A stretch of DNA of 64,000 nucleotides, from assembly GCF_021650975.2 (NCBI RefSeq), contig NZ_CP091285.1:2976001-3040000 (forward strand), in the 5' to 3' direction. A program made the translations under genes and the position numbers. Below are positions 45,490 through 54,590 of this stretch, one piece after another; the first letter of the stretch is position 1; the number at the start of each line of letters is the position of its first letter. This stretch comes from Flavobacterium jumunjinense. GTDB lineage: Bacteria > Bacteroidota > Bacteroidia > Flavobacteriales > Flavobacteriaceae. The notes beneath the pieces were generated by a model. That model was not told the DNA's origin. It ran no database searches and was given only the letters and a program-made list of their open reading frames with translations.

Positions 45490-46800
45490 ATGAAAAGCTT
45501 AAAAAAAATAATTGTTCTTTTTGTGTTGTCAATTTTTTCTCTTTCGTGTAGCGAAGATCATTTATACACTGAGGAGGAATCTCAAAAGAGCTTATTAAAG
45601 GAAAACAGTCTAAGGAATAATAACAATAACATTTCAAATCTTCCTGTCTATTCTCGTAATAAACTAATCATTCAATATTTATTAGGAACACCAAATAGTG
45701 TAAAATCTAATTTAAGAGATATTTTCGGTGTTCAAAATTATGAAATTTGTGAGCATTGTGAAGATAAAAACATAGAGTTGTGGATTTTTGATAAAGGAAT
45801 TCTAATTGAGCCTAAGAAGACAACTATCGAAACAGGAAGTGGTGGTGGAATTGAATATATTGTAGAAGTAGATTATGAGTTTGTGTTCGGTATAGATTTA
45901 TCTAACCCTTATTTAGGTTCAGATTCCGATACAAGTTTTTATCCATATATAAAATCCGATAATGAAGGAGTAACAGTTGCTGTTTTAGATACTGGAATCG
46001 CTCCAACAATTGGTGCAGATACATCACCAATTTTTACATCACCATTTTTGTATAATGCAAGTAATGATGGTTATACGGGAGTAGAGTCTGGTTGGGATTT
46101 TGTAAATGATGATCCAAATTGCTTTGATGATAATGGGGGAAGACATGGAACAGTTGTTTCATCAATAATACATAATGTGTTAAATAATGACGAAATTCCA
46201 CATCAAATATTACCTATTAAAATTGCTAATCGAAGAGGTCAAATAAGTTATTTTGGGCTTTTATGTGGTTTTAACTTTGCATTAAATCATGCTCAAGTGG
46301 TTCAAATGAGTTTCGGTTGGTATGATGATGGTTCTGGAGATCAATTGAATACTATTTTTTCAGAACTATTAAATTTATATCCAAATGTAATGGTTGTTAC
46401 TTCGGCTGGAAATGATGGTTTCAATAATGATGTAGTGTCACATTACCCTTCTAATTATCCGCAAGATAATTTAATCGCAGTTGCAGCAGCAAATAAGAAA
46501 GTATTGTTTCCAAGTTCAATAGGTTTACCCGATCCAAATATTGCTGGTTTTTCAAACTATGGAATTGTAAATGTCGATTTTTTTGCTCCTGGTGAAGGAA
46601 TTCCATTTTTAGGTTATGATATGGATGGAACTTCTTTTGCTGCTCCATTTGTTTCTGGTGTTGTTGCAAGAATAGTTCAATCGAATCCTGGATTCACTCC
46701 AAATAATGTGTTAGATGCATTAACTTCATATGGAGAACCTTGTCCAGTAACTTTTAGCACAACACGAAAAGTAAAGCACAATAGAATAATTATGCCATAA
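45490..46800 (+). CDS. Subtilisin-like S8 serine protease lipoprotein
   Basis: 436 aa with lipobox (IFSLSC, Cys20), so membrane-anchored on the outer face. A region of about 130 residues, probably an inhibitory propeptide-like part, precedes the catalytic domain. The catalytic triad is clear: Asp167 (VAVLDTG), His219 (GRHGT), Ser382 (DGTSFAAPFVSG), with oxyanion Asn308 (SAGNDG). It ends at the domain, without a T9SS sorting domain. It is 30 bp downstream of bipartite motif site 1. The substrate is unknown; the adjacent anti-sigma-like protein is a plausible one. Confidence 0.94.
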   Translation: MKSLKKIIVLFVLSIFSLSCSEDHLYTEEESQKSLLKENSLRNNNNNISNLPVYSRNKLIIQYLLGTPNSVKSNLRDIFGVQNYEICEHCEDKNIELWIFDKGILIEPKKTTIETGSGGGIEYIVEVDYEFVFGIDLSNPYLGSDSDTSFYPYIKSDNEGVTVAVLDTGIAPTIGADTSPIFTSPFLYNASNDGYTGVESGWDFVNDDPNCFDDNGGRHGTVVSSIIHNVLNNDEIPHQILPIKIANRRGQISYFGLLCGFNFALNHAQVVQMSFGWYDDGSGDQLNTIFSELLNLYPNVMVVTSAGNDGFNNDVVSHYPSNYPQDNLIAVAAANKKVLFPSSIGLPDPNIAGFSNYGIVNVDFFAPGEGIPFLGYDMDGTSFAAPFVSGVVARIVQSNPGFTPNNVLDALTSYGEPCPVTFSTTRKVKHNRIIMP

Positions 46801-46808
46801 ATTAATGT

Positions 46809-46866
46809 AAAACAAGCAAAGTCATGAGGTTCTTTAAAAAAGCATATTGGTTTTGCTTGTTTTTTT
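46809..46866 (+). terminator. Terminator or attenuator between protease and CHAT genes
   Basis: AAAACAAGCAAA ... TTTGCTTGTTTTTTT with a 30-nt loop, 25 bp before the CHAT gene. The long loop makes full termination uncertain. Confidence 0.55.
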
Positions 46867-46890
46867 ATAAATTACATGGAAAAATAGGCC

Positions 46891-49629
46891 ATGTTATTTT
46901 TCCTTAAGTATTTTTATGTTTTTATTCTATTTTTCTTTTCATTAACGGGAACTTCTCAAAAGTTTTTGAAGGAAGAAATGGATGCAATTTTGGCTATTGA
47001 AGGAAACAATAAATTAAATGAACTACATTATTTATTGTCAAATCAAAATAAGCTTTTAAAAACACAAGAGTTGGCATTGTTATATGTTGAAATTGGTAAG
47101 CAATTTTATAAAAACAAAGACAATGAAAATGCAATTTTGTTTTTCAAAAAAGCAATTGTCATTCAAGAAATGTATAAAAAAAATAATCTTGAAGTACTTA
47201 ATAGAACAAGAAATAATTTAGCATGGATTTATTATTATGAAGAGAAAAACAATGAACGGTTTAAAACTTTAAAACAAATTGTTGATGATGCTGGAAAAGA
47301 TAAATATACCTTCAATGCCATAATCGATTTTTCTATTTTAGAAGCAAAAAGAGGCGATTTTTATTCTGGCTTACATCGATTAAATATAGAATTAGCAAAA
47401 AATAAAGAGGTTGAAAAGGAAATTAAACTTAGAGCTATTTTAATTTACATCTATAGTAAAAAATATGAAAACGCTTTCACTTCTGTTAATCAATCTGATT
47501 TGAATATTGTAAAGCAACATCATTTAAAAATTGAACAAAAATTTCACGAATCTAATTTAGAGCAAAATGAAAAATATGATATCTATAATAATCTAGCAAA
47601 TGTTTATGAAGCATTTAATGAGATAGATGTTGCATTAGCATTATATGAAAAAGTTAGAAAATATTATGATGATGACACTCTGAATAAGCTAAAAGCAGTT
47701 AATAATATTGGAATACTACATGCAAAACAACAAAAATACAGTAAAGCAAATAATTGTTTTCAAGAAGTAATAAACAAATCAACCGATATTGAACAAATTG
47801 CAACAGCATATAATAATTGGGGTTATTTTTTGCAAACAAATTCTTCTTCAAGCAAAATTCCATATTTTCAAAAAGCAATACATATAATATTAGAAGAAAA
47901 CCAGACAGATTTTACTATTCCATCGTTAGATCAAATTAAGAAATCTGGATATGAACAAGAAATTTTAGTCTATTTAGTAGATTTAGCCTATCATTATGTT
48001 GAAGCCTATAAGGAAGAAAAAAAGAAACATTATTTACTGAAAGCAAAAGAAATAGCATATAGAGTTGATGAGCTTGTTTCTTTAATTCGGTATGAAAGTA
48101 ATGCAGAGCAATCTAAACTTTTTTGGATAGAAAAAGGAGTAAATACCTATATGTTAGCGGTTGAAGTTTGTTATTTTTTGAATAGTCCAGAAGAAGCATT
48201 CTATTTTATGGAAAAGAACAAAGCTCTTTTGTTGTTAGAAAACATAAAGACTTTGCAAGCTAAATTAGCATTAGATATTCCTAAAGAAATTCAAGATAGA
48301 GAATACAAATTGCATTATGAACTACTCACTTTAGAGCGACTGTTTCAAGAGCAATCAAGCAATAAATTAATTAAACAAAAATACTCTAGTAAAAACAAAG
48401 AATTTCAGCAGTTCATTGATTCGGTTGAAAGTGAGTATCCTAAATATGTTAAAACGAAGCAAAAAATCGAAACAGTAACACTCAATGAAGTTATTGCAAA
48501 TACCATTTCTAAAGAGGAAGTTTTTGTTTCTTATATTTTAAATGAAAATCATGGTTTTGGAATCTTTTGTACATCTAATGAGAAGCTACTTTTTAAGTTG
48601 AATAATGTAATTCAGCTACAATCAGATTTGGTACTTTTAAAGCAATTAATGAAACAACGCTTTATGGATAAAGTCGCAAAAGCAGATTTTAATAGAATTA
48701 GTAATAGCGTTTTTCAATCATTATTTCCTTTTAAAGATGCTTTGTCTAAGTTGAAAAATAAAAAAATAATTATTGTTCCAGATGATGCCCTACTTAGTTT
48801 GCCTTTTGAAGCATTATTAACTTCGCATAGTGAAGATTTTTCAAAACATTATTTAGTTAACTTTTCAGAAATATCTTACCTACAATCTTTTTCTGTTTTT
48901 GAAAAAATAAAACAAAAAATAAATCATCCACAAAAAAAGATAATGGCAATAGTTCCGTATCAATTCGAGAACAATTCTTTACCCGAATTATTAGGCTCTA
49001 AAGAAATGATGCATACATTAGAAAGATATAAGAAATCAGATGTGTTTGAAGAAAACCAAGCAACTAAGGAGAATTTTTATAATTTCAGTAATGAATATGA
49101 AATAATTCACTTAAACACACACGCAGGAATTGATAATATTACGAGAACACCTTGGATTGCCTTTAGAAATAAAAAATTGACTTTGGATGAATTATATGGA
49201 ATTGAAAACGAAGCTAGTTTAGTTATTTTAGATGCCTGTAAAACGAATGATGGGGTTTTTGTTTCTGGTGAAGGAATATTAAGTTTGTCGAGAGGTTTTT
49301 TTTATAACGGATCAAAAAGTGTTTTAGCTTCAATATGGAATGTGAATCAAAAAGCAGGAAATACAATAATAAAAACATTCTATGATGAATTAGAACAAAA
49401 AAAAAGTAAATCGAAATCCTTACAAAACGCGAAGATAAAATATTTACAAGAGCATAAATTTTCTGAAGCTTTACCTTATTACTGGGCTTCATTTACATTG
49501 ACGGGTAGTACTTCATCCCTCGAAATTTCAAAAGGAATAACTTTTGAAACCATTTTGATTATCGTTTTCATATTCATTTTGCTAGTATATATTTGGAGTA
49601 AAAAAAGCAATAAATTTTCAAAAAAATAA
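46891..49629 (+). CDS. TPR-CHAT domain (caspase-like) protein, C-terminally membrane anchored
   Basis: 912 aa. Signal peptide (residues 1-23, ends GTSQ), tetratricopeptide repeats over about 60-340, a helical middle region, then a CHAT domain (about 560-870) of the caspase/separase peptidase clan. The catalytic dyad is His744 (LNTHAG) and Cys783 (ILDACKT), followed by the typical LSLSRGFFYNGSKSVLASIW block. One membrane segment lies near the C-terminus (about 886-904) with a short Lys-rich cytoplasmic tail, so the TPR and CHAT parts should face the periplasm. It is in the same orientation as the S8 protease gene and separated from it by a hairpin. Its substrate is unknown. Confidence 0.92.
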   Translation: MLFFLKYFYVFILFFFSLTGTSQKFLKEEMDAILAIEGNNKLNELHYLLSNQNKLLKTQELALLYVEIGKQFYKNKDNENAILFFKKAIVIQEMYKKNNLEVLNRTRNNLAWIYYYEEKNNERFKTLKQIVDDAGKDKYTFNAIIDFSILEAKRGDFYSGLHRLNIELAKNKEVEKEIKLRAILIYIYSKKYENAFTSVNQSDLNIVKQHHLKIEQKFHESNLEQNEKYDIYNNLANVYEAFNEIDVALALYEKVRKYYDDDTLNKLKAVNNIGILHAKQQKYSKANNCFQEVINKSTDIEQIATAYNNWGYFLQTNSSSSKIPYFQKAIHIILEENQTDFTIPSLDQIKKSGYEQEILVYLVDLAYHYVEAYKEEKKKHYLLKAKEIAYRVDELVSLIRYESNAEQSKLFWIEKGVNTYMLAVEVCYFLNSPEEAFYFMEKNKALLLLENIKTLQAKLALDIPKEIQDREYKLHYELLTLERLFQEQSSNKLIKQKYSSKNKEFQQFIDSVESEYPKYVKTKQKIETVTLNEVIANTISKEEVFVSYILNENHGFGIFCTSNEKLLFKLNNVIQLQSDLVLLKQLMKQRFMDKVAKADFNRISNSVFQSLFPFKDALSKLKNKKIIIVPDDALLSLPFEALLTSHSEDFSKHYLVNFSEISYLQSFSVFEKIKQKINHPQKKIMAIVPYQFENNSLPELLGSKEMMHTLERYKKSDVFEENQATKENFYNFSNEYEIIHLNTHAGIDNITRTPWIAFRNKKLTLDELYGIENEASLVILDACKTNDGVFVSGEGILSLSRGFFYNGSKSVLASIWNVNQKAGNTIIKTFYDELEQKKSKSKSLQNAKIKYLQEHKFSEALPYYWASFTLTGSTSSLEISKGITFETILIIVFIFILLVYIWSKKSNKFSKK

Positions 49630-49651
49630 ATTTTCATTTTTTTGTTATTTT

Positions 49652-49680
49652 TTGGGTAATGATTTTTTATTAAACACACT
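49652..49680 (+). promoter_or_regulatory. Bipartite motif, site 2 (candidate ECF promoter)
   Basis: TTGGGTAAT (49652-49660), 13 bp, ACACACT (49674-49680), 80 bp upstream of the T9SS cargo ATG. The same halves and spacing as site 1. A predicted start about 7 bp later would begin at the palindrome at 49687. Confidence 0.7.
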
Positions 49681-49686
49681 TATAGA

Positions 49687-49740
49687 TAGATCGATCTAAG
49701 GGTGGAACCTGAAAAACCCTAATACAGAATAGAGTAAGGG
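49687..49740 (+). promoter_or_regulatory. Palindrome and small hairpin in the leader of the T9SS cargo gene
   Basis: TAGATCGATCTA (49687-49698) is a perfect 12-bp palindrome. It is followed by AGGGT (49699-49703) that can pair with ACCCT (49716-49720), and a later AGGG that could compete. This may be an mRNA leader structure or an operator. Confidence 0.4.
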
Positions 49741-49760
49741 AAAACAAATAAACATTAAAA

Positions 49761-50852
49761 ATGAAAAAAATTATTCTATTTGTCGCAATGTTGTTAATGG
49801 GGATGACTAGCAATGCAGCCTTAGTAGCAAACTTGACTTTAAATCCTGCACCAACGCCAAGTGCATCTTATCCAGGTTATCATGTTGTTAGTCTTCGTGT
49901 AACTACAAATGGACCAGGGTGCTATGGAAAGTTTTCTTTTCTTTGTCAAAGTAGAGAAGTTGGTACAATTTCGTGGTCAAATTTCACACCAAGTGTTCAA
50001 CAATTTCCATTTACAACAAGTCTCTTAGAGGTGTATTCAGGAACTGCGAAAACATTACAATTGGAAGGTACTAATTATGAGTATAGAATAAGGGTAAGTT
50101 TTAATCCTCAAGGAATTAATGGTTGTGATTCTGCACCTACACTTTATGATTACACAAATAGTGTAACAGTAAACATTCCAGGAGTATCAGTGCCTTGTTT
50201 CACGATGTATAATGTTTTATCTACACAAAACGAATCTTCTCTTTATGGGCCAATGCCTGTAAAGACTATTTGTCAAAATGCAGTAACAATAAATGGGAGC
50301 TGTAGTAAATTTGAGAGTGGTTATCATATTCGTATCTCTGAATTTAATTTGACAACGTGGTCGTTTGTTTCTGATTATTATAATGATTGGGCTGGTACAG
50401 GAGAAGCACCATCATTTATTAGCTTAAATGCACTTGCAAATGAAAATGATAAGTATTTTCAGACAGGAAAATTATATGCTGTAGGTTTTTCTATTGGACC
50501 CGTTTGGAAATCTGCACCAGTTCAGTTTTTTAGAGTGGTATCTTGTAAAACATCTGGAACTTCAGATGGACAGGATATTATTTCATTTTTAGATATAGAA
50601 AATGATACTATTGATGCGTTAAAACTATATCCAAATCCAGTGAAAGATGTTTTAATCATAACAGTTGATAAGGAAGAAAAAATAATTTCTTATGAAATTT
50701 TTGATAATTATGGCTCAAGGGTTAAAAAAGAAAAATTAACAGCAGCTTCAAACGAACAGAATGTTAATTTGACCGAATTGAAAAAAGGATTTTATATTAT
50801 TAATATAGAAACTGATAAAGGAAGTTATAAAGAAAAAATTATAAAAGAATAA
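49761..50852 (+). CDS. T9SS type A sorting domain protein, secreted
   Basis: 363 aa with signal peptide (ends SNAA). The body has no family that I recognise; it has about six cysteines (CYGKFSFLC, CFTMYN, CSKFESG, VSCKTSG) and is beta-rich. Residues about 285-363 form a type A sorting domain (LKLYPNPVKDVLIITV ... LKKGFYIINIETDKGSYKEKIIKE), so it is exported by T9SS and attached to or released from the surface. It shares the bipartite motif with the S8 protease gene, suggesting that it belongs to the same regulon. Confidence 0.85.
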   Translation: MKKIILFVAMLLMGMTSNAALVANLTLNPAPTPSASYPGYHVVSLRVTTNGPGCYGKFSFLCQSREVGTISWSNFTPSVQQFPFTTSLLEVYSGTAKTLQLEGTNYEYRIRVSFNPQGINGCDSAPTLYDYTNSVTVNIPGVSVPCFTMYNVLSTQNESSLYGPMPVKTICQNAVTINGSCSKFESGYHIRISEFNLTTWSFVSDYYNDWAGTGEAPSFISLNALANENDKYFQTGKLYAVGFSIGPVWKSAPVQFFRVVSCKTSGTSDGQDIISFLDIENDTIDALKLYPNPVKDVLIITVDKEEKIISYEIFDNYGSRVKKEKLTAASNEQNVNLTELKKGFYIINIETDKGSYKEKIIKE

Positions 50853-50878
50853 GTTTATTACTGTAGGTTAACAATGTA

Positions 50879-50916
50879 GAAAATCCGATTATAGCAAAAG
50901 TTATAATCGGATTTTT
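50879..50916. terminator. Bidirectional terminator
   Basis: AAATCCGATTATA-loop-TATAATCGGATTTTT between the convergent genes ending at 50852 and 50936. Confidence 0.88.
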
Positions 50917-50935
50917 AAGTTTATTAGATAACTGT

Positions 50936-53674
50936 TTATTCTACAATTAACTTAGCTGTGAATAGTTTTCTAGAATGAATCTTTATAATGTAGATTCCTT
51001 TTGGTAAATCTTGTGTTAATAGTGAGTATTTATTATTGTTTACATTTTTTGTAGCATATAATAATTGTCCTTCAGTATTAAATAATTCAATCTCATCAAT
51101 AGGATAATCACATTGAATGAAAGTTTGCTTATTGTTATTGGTCGGATTTGGATAGAGTTTAATGCCTTTGTCTATTTCAAATGCTGTGTTTTTTAAGGGA
51201 GAAACAATTTCAAAGGACACTCTATTGGAAACCTCATTATAAGAATCATTAGTGAACATCACAATAAAGTAATTACCTTCTTGGTTTGGCATGTTTTGAT
51301 TCTCAATTTGGGAGCTACCATTTGCTAAACCTTGAAAATATTGATAACTTATTAAAGGTTGTACATTTGGGTTGTCTCCTTCGTTATAAACACCCAACCA
51401 GTCTTTAACAATTCCTGGAGCATCTGTCCAAGAAGCGTTAATTTGTTCCCCAAGTTCATATACAGGTTTGTCAATCCAAAGTTCGGTAACAATATCACCA
51501 ACTTTAAAGAACACTTTGTTTCCAATTGCATCATAATCATCTTCTAAATAATAGGAAGCGTAATAATATCCTTTTGGGAGGTTTTGGAAAGTTAACGAGC
51601 CATTTGTGCTAGTTACATATTCATACGCTGTAGAAGGAGCATCTCCAGCATTAATACCCATTTTGTAAATACCTATCCAATCATTAGATAAATTAGGGCC
51701 ATTGGTAAAAGAAACAATAACATCAGTTCCTAACGCATATTCTGTTTCGTCGGTACTAATTGTTGGAACAGGTCCTACATAGAAGTAGATTCTATCGGCT
51801 ACTTCAGTATATCCGTTATTTATAAAAAGAGCAACGTAATAACGACCACTATTGGCTAAACCAGAAGTGAAATTGGTTGTACCACTAGACGTACCATTTG
51901 TATATTGCCAAGATTGAGAAGATGGTGTTCCTGGTGTTTGTCCGTCTTTGTAAATACCAATCCAAGTGTTGTTTGTTGTTGGAGCATTTACATAATTTAC
52001 ATTTATTGTTTGGTTTATGTTGTAGGTATTCGTTGGACTATCAATAGATAGAGTAACGGTTCCAGTATTACTATTTGTAATTTCAAAAGAAACTGCATCA
52101 CTCCAATCAGACCACTCTAGGTTTCTATCTCTATATCTAAGTTTTGCAAAGTAAGTTCCATTATCTAACGAGTTTGTTGGAATTTCCATTTTGGTAATAT
52201 CTACCCCTAGATTAACATCTACAGTAGAATCACGTTGTGTAGCATATTTTCCAAATAAATTCTCATAATCTCTATATGATTCTTTTTCAATTACATTAAA
52301 ATCTTGAAATTTAGAAATAACAAACTGAGAAGTGTTTAGTAACTCAGGTTCATTAGTAGAAAACGGGCTTCCTTCTAAGGTAATTGGTAATTGAACAGTG
52401 CTAGAAAAAGTATTTGTAATTGATGGTTTGTTAGGTTTTGTTTTGTTTTTATAACGGTGAAATTCATCCATCAATTGGTTATTTTTCCATTTATAAATAC
52501 TTCCAATAGAATAACTTTCAATATCCATTGTTCCATTGGTAACGTCAATATCTACAATTTGATACATCCAGTTACTTATTGTTTTTTGAACATCTTCAAA
52601 ATCTTTCTCAGTAGACATTGACCAGTATTGATCCCAAGCAGTTCCTCCAGAAATGATATTATAAGTAGGTGTGTTTTTTAATTGACCTCTATGATATAGG
52701 TGATGATGTGCACCTACATGCATGATATATTTGTCTGTGGTAGTTAAAAGTGGGACAGCCGTTTCTCTTACCCAATTTGAAATATCACCAACATATTGTT
52801 CCGCTTGATAAGGACGATGGCTTAAAGAAATAACCCAATCTACTGTTGTGTCATTTTTAGCAGCTGTTAAAACTTGCTGTAACCAGTTGAATTGAGTTGT
52901 GCCAGTATGCTCTGAGCTTAAACTAATAAAAAGAACATTTCCAGCTTGTTGTGCATAATAATTTTCAGAATTAGATGAAATTCCTTGATAGTTCAACTCA
53001 CTCATGTAAAAGTGGCTATAATAAGAGTTCATTCCTAAAGTTCCATAGGTTTCGTGATTTCCTACTGTAGTTTGGATAGGTAAATAGCCAGATAATGCTC
53101 TGTTCTTTTTAAAATGTACATTTTCATAATGATCTAATGTTCCAACATCTACTTGATCTCCAACCATAAATGTCATGGCAATATTGTCATTAGGATCGAG
53201 AGATGCACCCCATTTTTCTTTCACTTTTCTTTTTGCGGCAGCAACTAAAGAATCATATCGAGGTTCATTTTTTAGTTGATTGTCACCCATGATTAAGAAT
53301 CGAATATGTCCGTCTGCTGTAGCTGCTTCACCTGGATTAGGAAGTGTTTTAAACGAAAAAATAGCAGAGGTTGCACTTCCTGTTTTTATCTTGTAATAAT
53401 ATTTAGTGTTAGGGCTTAAGTTTGTTAGTTTAGCAGAATGATAGTAATAATTACCTGGATAACCCACATCGGTTAGGATATTGGTGTTTCCTGTAACGGT
53501 TACATTTAAATTAGTCGAGTTTGTTCCATATTCTACAATAGTTTCATTATTATTACTTGTTTTCCAGTTGACATAAATAGAAGTTGGAGTAACGTTTTGT
53601 AAATAAGGATGTAGTGCTTGAGAAACACTAAAATTGAAGAGTAGAATACTTAAAATAAGTAATGCTTTTTTCAT
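50936..53674 (-). CDS. Secreted metallophosphoesterase with T9SS type A domain
   Basis: 912 aa. Signal peptide (ends SVSQA), purple-acid-phosphatase-type fibronectin-like N domain (about 25-110), calcineurin-like phosphoesterase domain (about 120-400) with metal motifs GDNQ, GDQVDVG, GNHETYG, SHRPYQ and GAHHHLYH, then a series of Ig-like beta domains (DWIGIYK repeated three times), and a type A sorting domain (KLYPNPTNNNKQTF). It likely cleaves phosphate esters outside the cell; the repeats may bind the surface. The repeated beta modules distinguish it from intracellular enzymes. Confidence 0.92.
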   Translation of the reverse strand: MKKALLILSILLFNFSVSQALHPYLQNVTPTSIYVNWKTSNNNETIVEYGTNSTNLNVTVTGNTNILTDVGYPGNYYYHSAKLTNLSPNTKYYYKIKTGSATSAIFSFKTLPNPGEAATADGHIRFLIMGDNQLKNEPRYDSLVAAAKRKVKEKWGASLDPNDNIAMTFMVGDQVDVGTLDHYENVHFKKNRALSGYLPIQTTVGNHETYGTLGMNSYYSHFYMSELNYQGISSNSENYYAQQAGNVLFISLSSEHTGTTQFNWLQQVLTAAKNDTTVDWVISLSHRPYQAEQYVGDISNWVRETAVPLLTTTDKYIMHVGAHHHLYHRGQLKNTPTYNIISGGTAWDQYWSMSTEKDFEDVQKTISNWMYQIVDIDVTNGTMDIESYSIGSIYKWKNNQLMDEFHRYKNKTKPNKPSITNTFSSTVQLPITLEGSPFSTNEPELLNTSQFVISKFQDFNVIEKESYRDYENLFGKYATQRDSTVDVNLGVDITKMEIPTNSLDNGTYFAKLRYRDRNLEWSDWSDAVSFEITNSNTGTVTLSIDSPTNTYNINQTINVNYVNAPTTNNTWIGIYKDGQTPGTPSSQSWQYTNGTSSGTTNFTSGLANSGRYYVALFINNGYTEVADRIYFYVGPVPTISTDETEYALGTDVIVSFTNGPNLSNDWIGIYKMGINAGDAPSTAYEYVTSTNGSLTFQNLPKGYYYASYYLEDDYDAIGNKVFFKVGDIVTELWIDKPVYELGEQINASWTDAPGIVKDWLGVYNEGDNPNVQPLISYQYFQGLANGSSQIENQNMPNQEGNYFIVMFTNDSYNEVSNRVSFEIVSPLKNTAFEIDKGIKLYPNPTNNNKQTFIQCDYPIDEIELFNTEGQLLYATKNVNNNKYSLLTQDLPKGIYIIKIHSRKLFTAKLIVE

Positions 53675-53815
53675 TAGAATTGTTGTTTAGTTTAGTAACG
53701 ACGAAATTACCTCGAATCTATAAGGTAAGTTTTTTCTTAATGTTACCAATAGACCTCAATCTTTATTAAAAAGTTATATAGTTTAAGAGAAGTTTAAGAG
53801 AAGTGGAGTGGTATG

Positions 53816-53847
53816 AAAAAAAACCTAACGTAATACGTTAGGTTTTT
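53816..53847 (-). terminator. Terminator of the gene at 53872
   Basis: AAACCTAACG-TAATA-CGTTAGGTTT with T runs, 25 bp after the stop on the minus strand. Confidence 0.88.
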
Positions 53848-53871
53848 GTAGTTTAAAATTTTTATGAAGAT

Positions 53872-54408
53872 CTACTTTTCAATTGTAAATTTCTCCATGG
53901 TAATTTGATCGTTTTTATAATCAAATGTTTCTAGGATAAGATTACCCTCATTATCTAAATAACCAAAAGACACTTTATCTTTACTTCTGAAAATATAATT
54001 GTTATTTGATGTTTTTCTTAGAACTCCAGTCTCACTGTTTGCAGAGTTCATCATCGAATAGCCATTTCCCTTTTGAATAATTTGATATTTTCTACCATTC
54101 AAATTGTAATAGGCAGATTGATCTATGTCAATAAATTTAGTTTCACCATCAATTTTTATTTTGGTTGTTTTTGTAACATCTACTTTAGCTTCTTCCTTTA
54201 TTGGAATATTCTTTCCTTTTTGTTCTGATAATGCAAGTTCTACATTTTGAGTTTCTTTTGTTTCTATTGTTTTTACTATTTCTTGTTCTCCTTTAGAATC
54301 TTTAATAGTTTTAGTTACAGTTTTTGTTTCTTTCTTTACATTTTTGTTTTGTGCTACAATATTTAATGTGCTAAATGATAATAGAGCAGTTAAAATTAAA
54401 CTTTTCAT
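53872..54408 (-). CDS. Hypothetical exported protein, 178 aa
   Basis: Signal peptide (residues 1-20, ending NIVAQ), then a Lys/Thr/Glu-rich charged region (residues 21-90, KNVKKETKTVTKTIKD) and a C-terminal beta domain with FIDIDQSAYYNLNGRKYQII and NYIFRSKDKVSFGYLDNEG. Not recognised as a named family. Single gene with its own terminator. Confidence 0.75.
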   Translation of the reverse strand: MKSLILTALLSFSTLNIVAQNKNVKKETKTVTKTIKDSKGEQEIVKTIETKETQNVELALSEQKGKNIPIKEEAKVDVTKTTKIKIDGETKFIDIDQSAYYNLNGRKYQIIQKGNGYSMMNSANSETGVLRKTSNNNYIFRSKDKVSFGYLDNEGNLILETFDYKNDQITMEKFTIEK

Positions 54409-54542
54409 GATTTCTTGTTTTAAAATTATAGTACAAATGTATAACTGATTGATATGTTTTATGTTATATCATTTTGAGAGCTTGTTATATAATTATAAGG
54501 TAAGATGAGTTATACAATTCTAGTTAATCTCAAGAAATAAAA

Positions 54543-54569
54543 AAAGCTGTCCTAATTTAGAACAGCTTT
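54543..54569 (-). terminator. Terminator of the TonB receptor gene
   Basis: Minus strand AAAGCTGT-TCTAAATTAGG-ACAGCTTT followed by T residues, 22 bp past the stop. Confidence 0.8.
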
Positions 54570-54590
54570 ATATTGTATATTAATGTTTAG

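Noticed and set aside
46809..49760. CHAT-protease set as part of a CRISPR type III-E system
   Set aside because: No CRISPR repeats, no Cas7-11 or other cas gene in the window, and the CHAT protein has a signal peptide; only the general idea of CHAT-controlled sigma release is borrowed.
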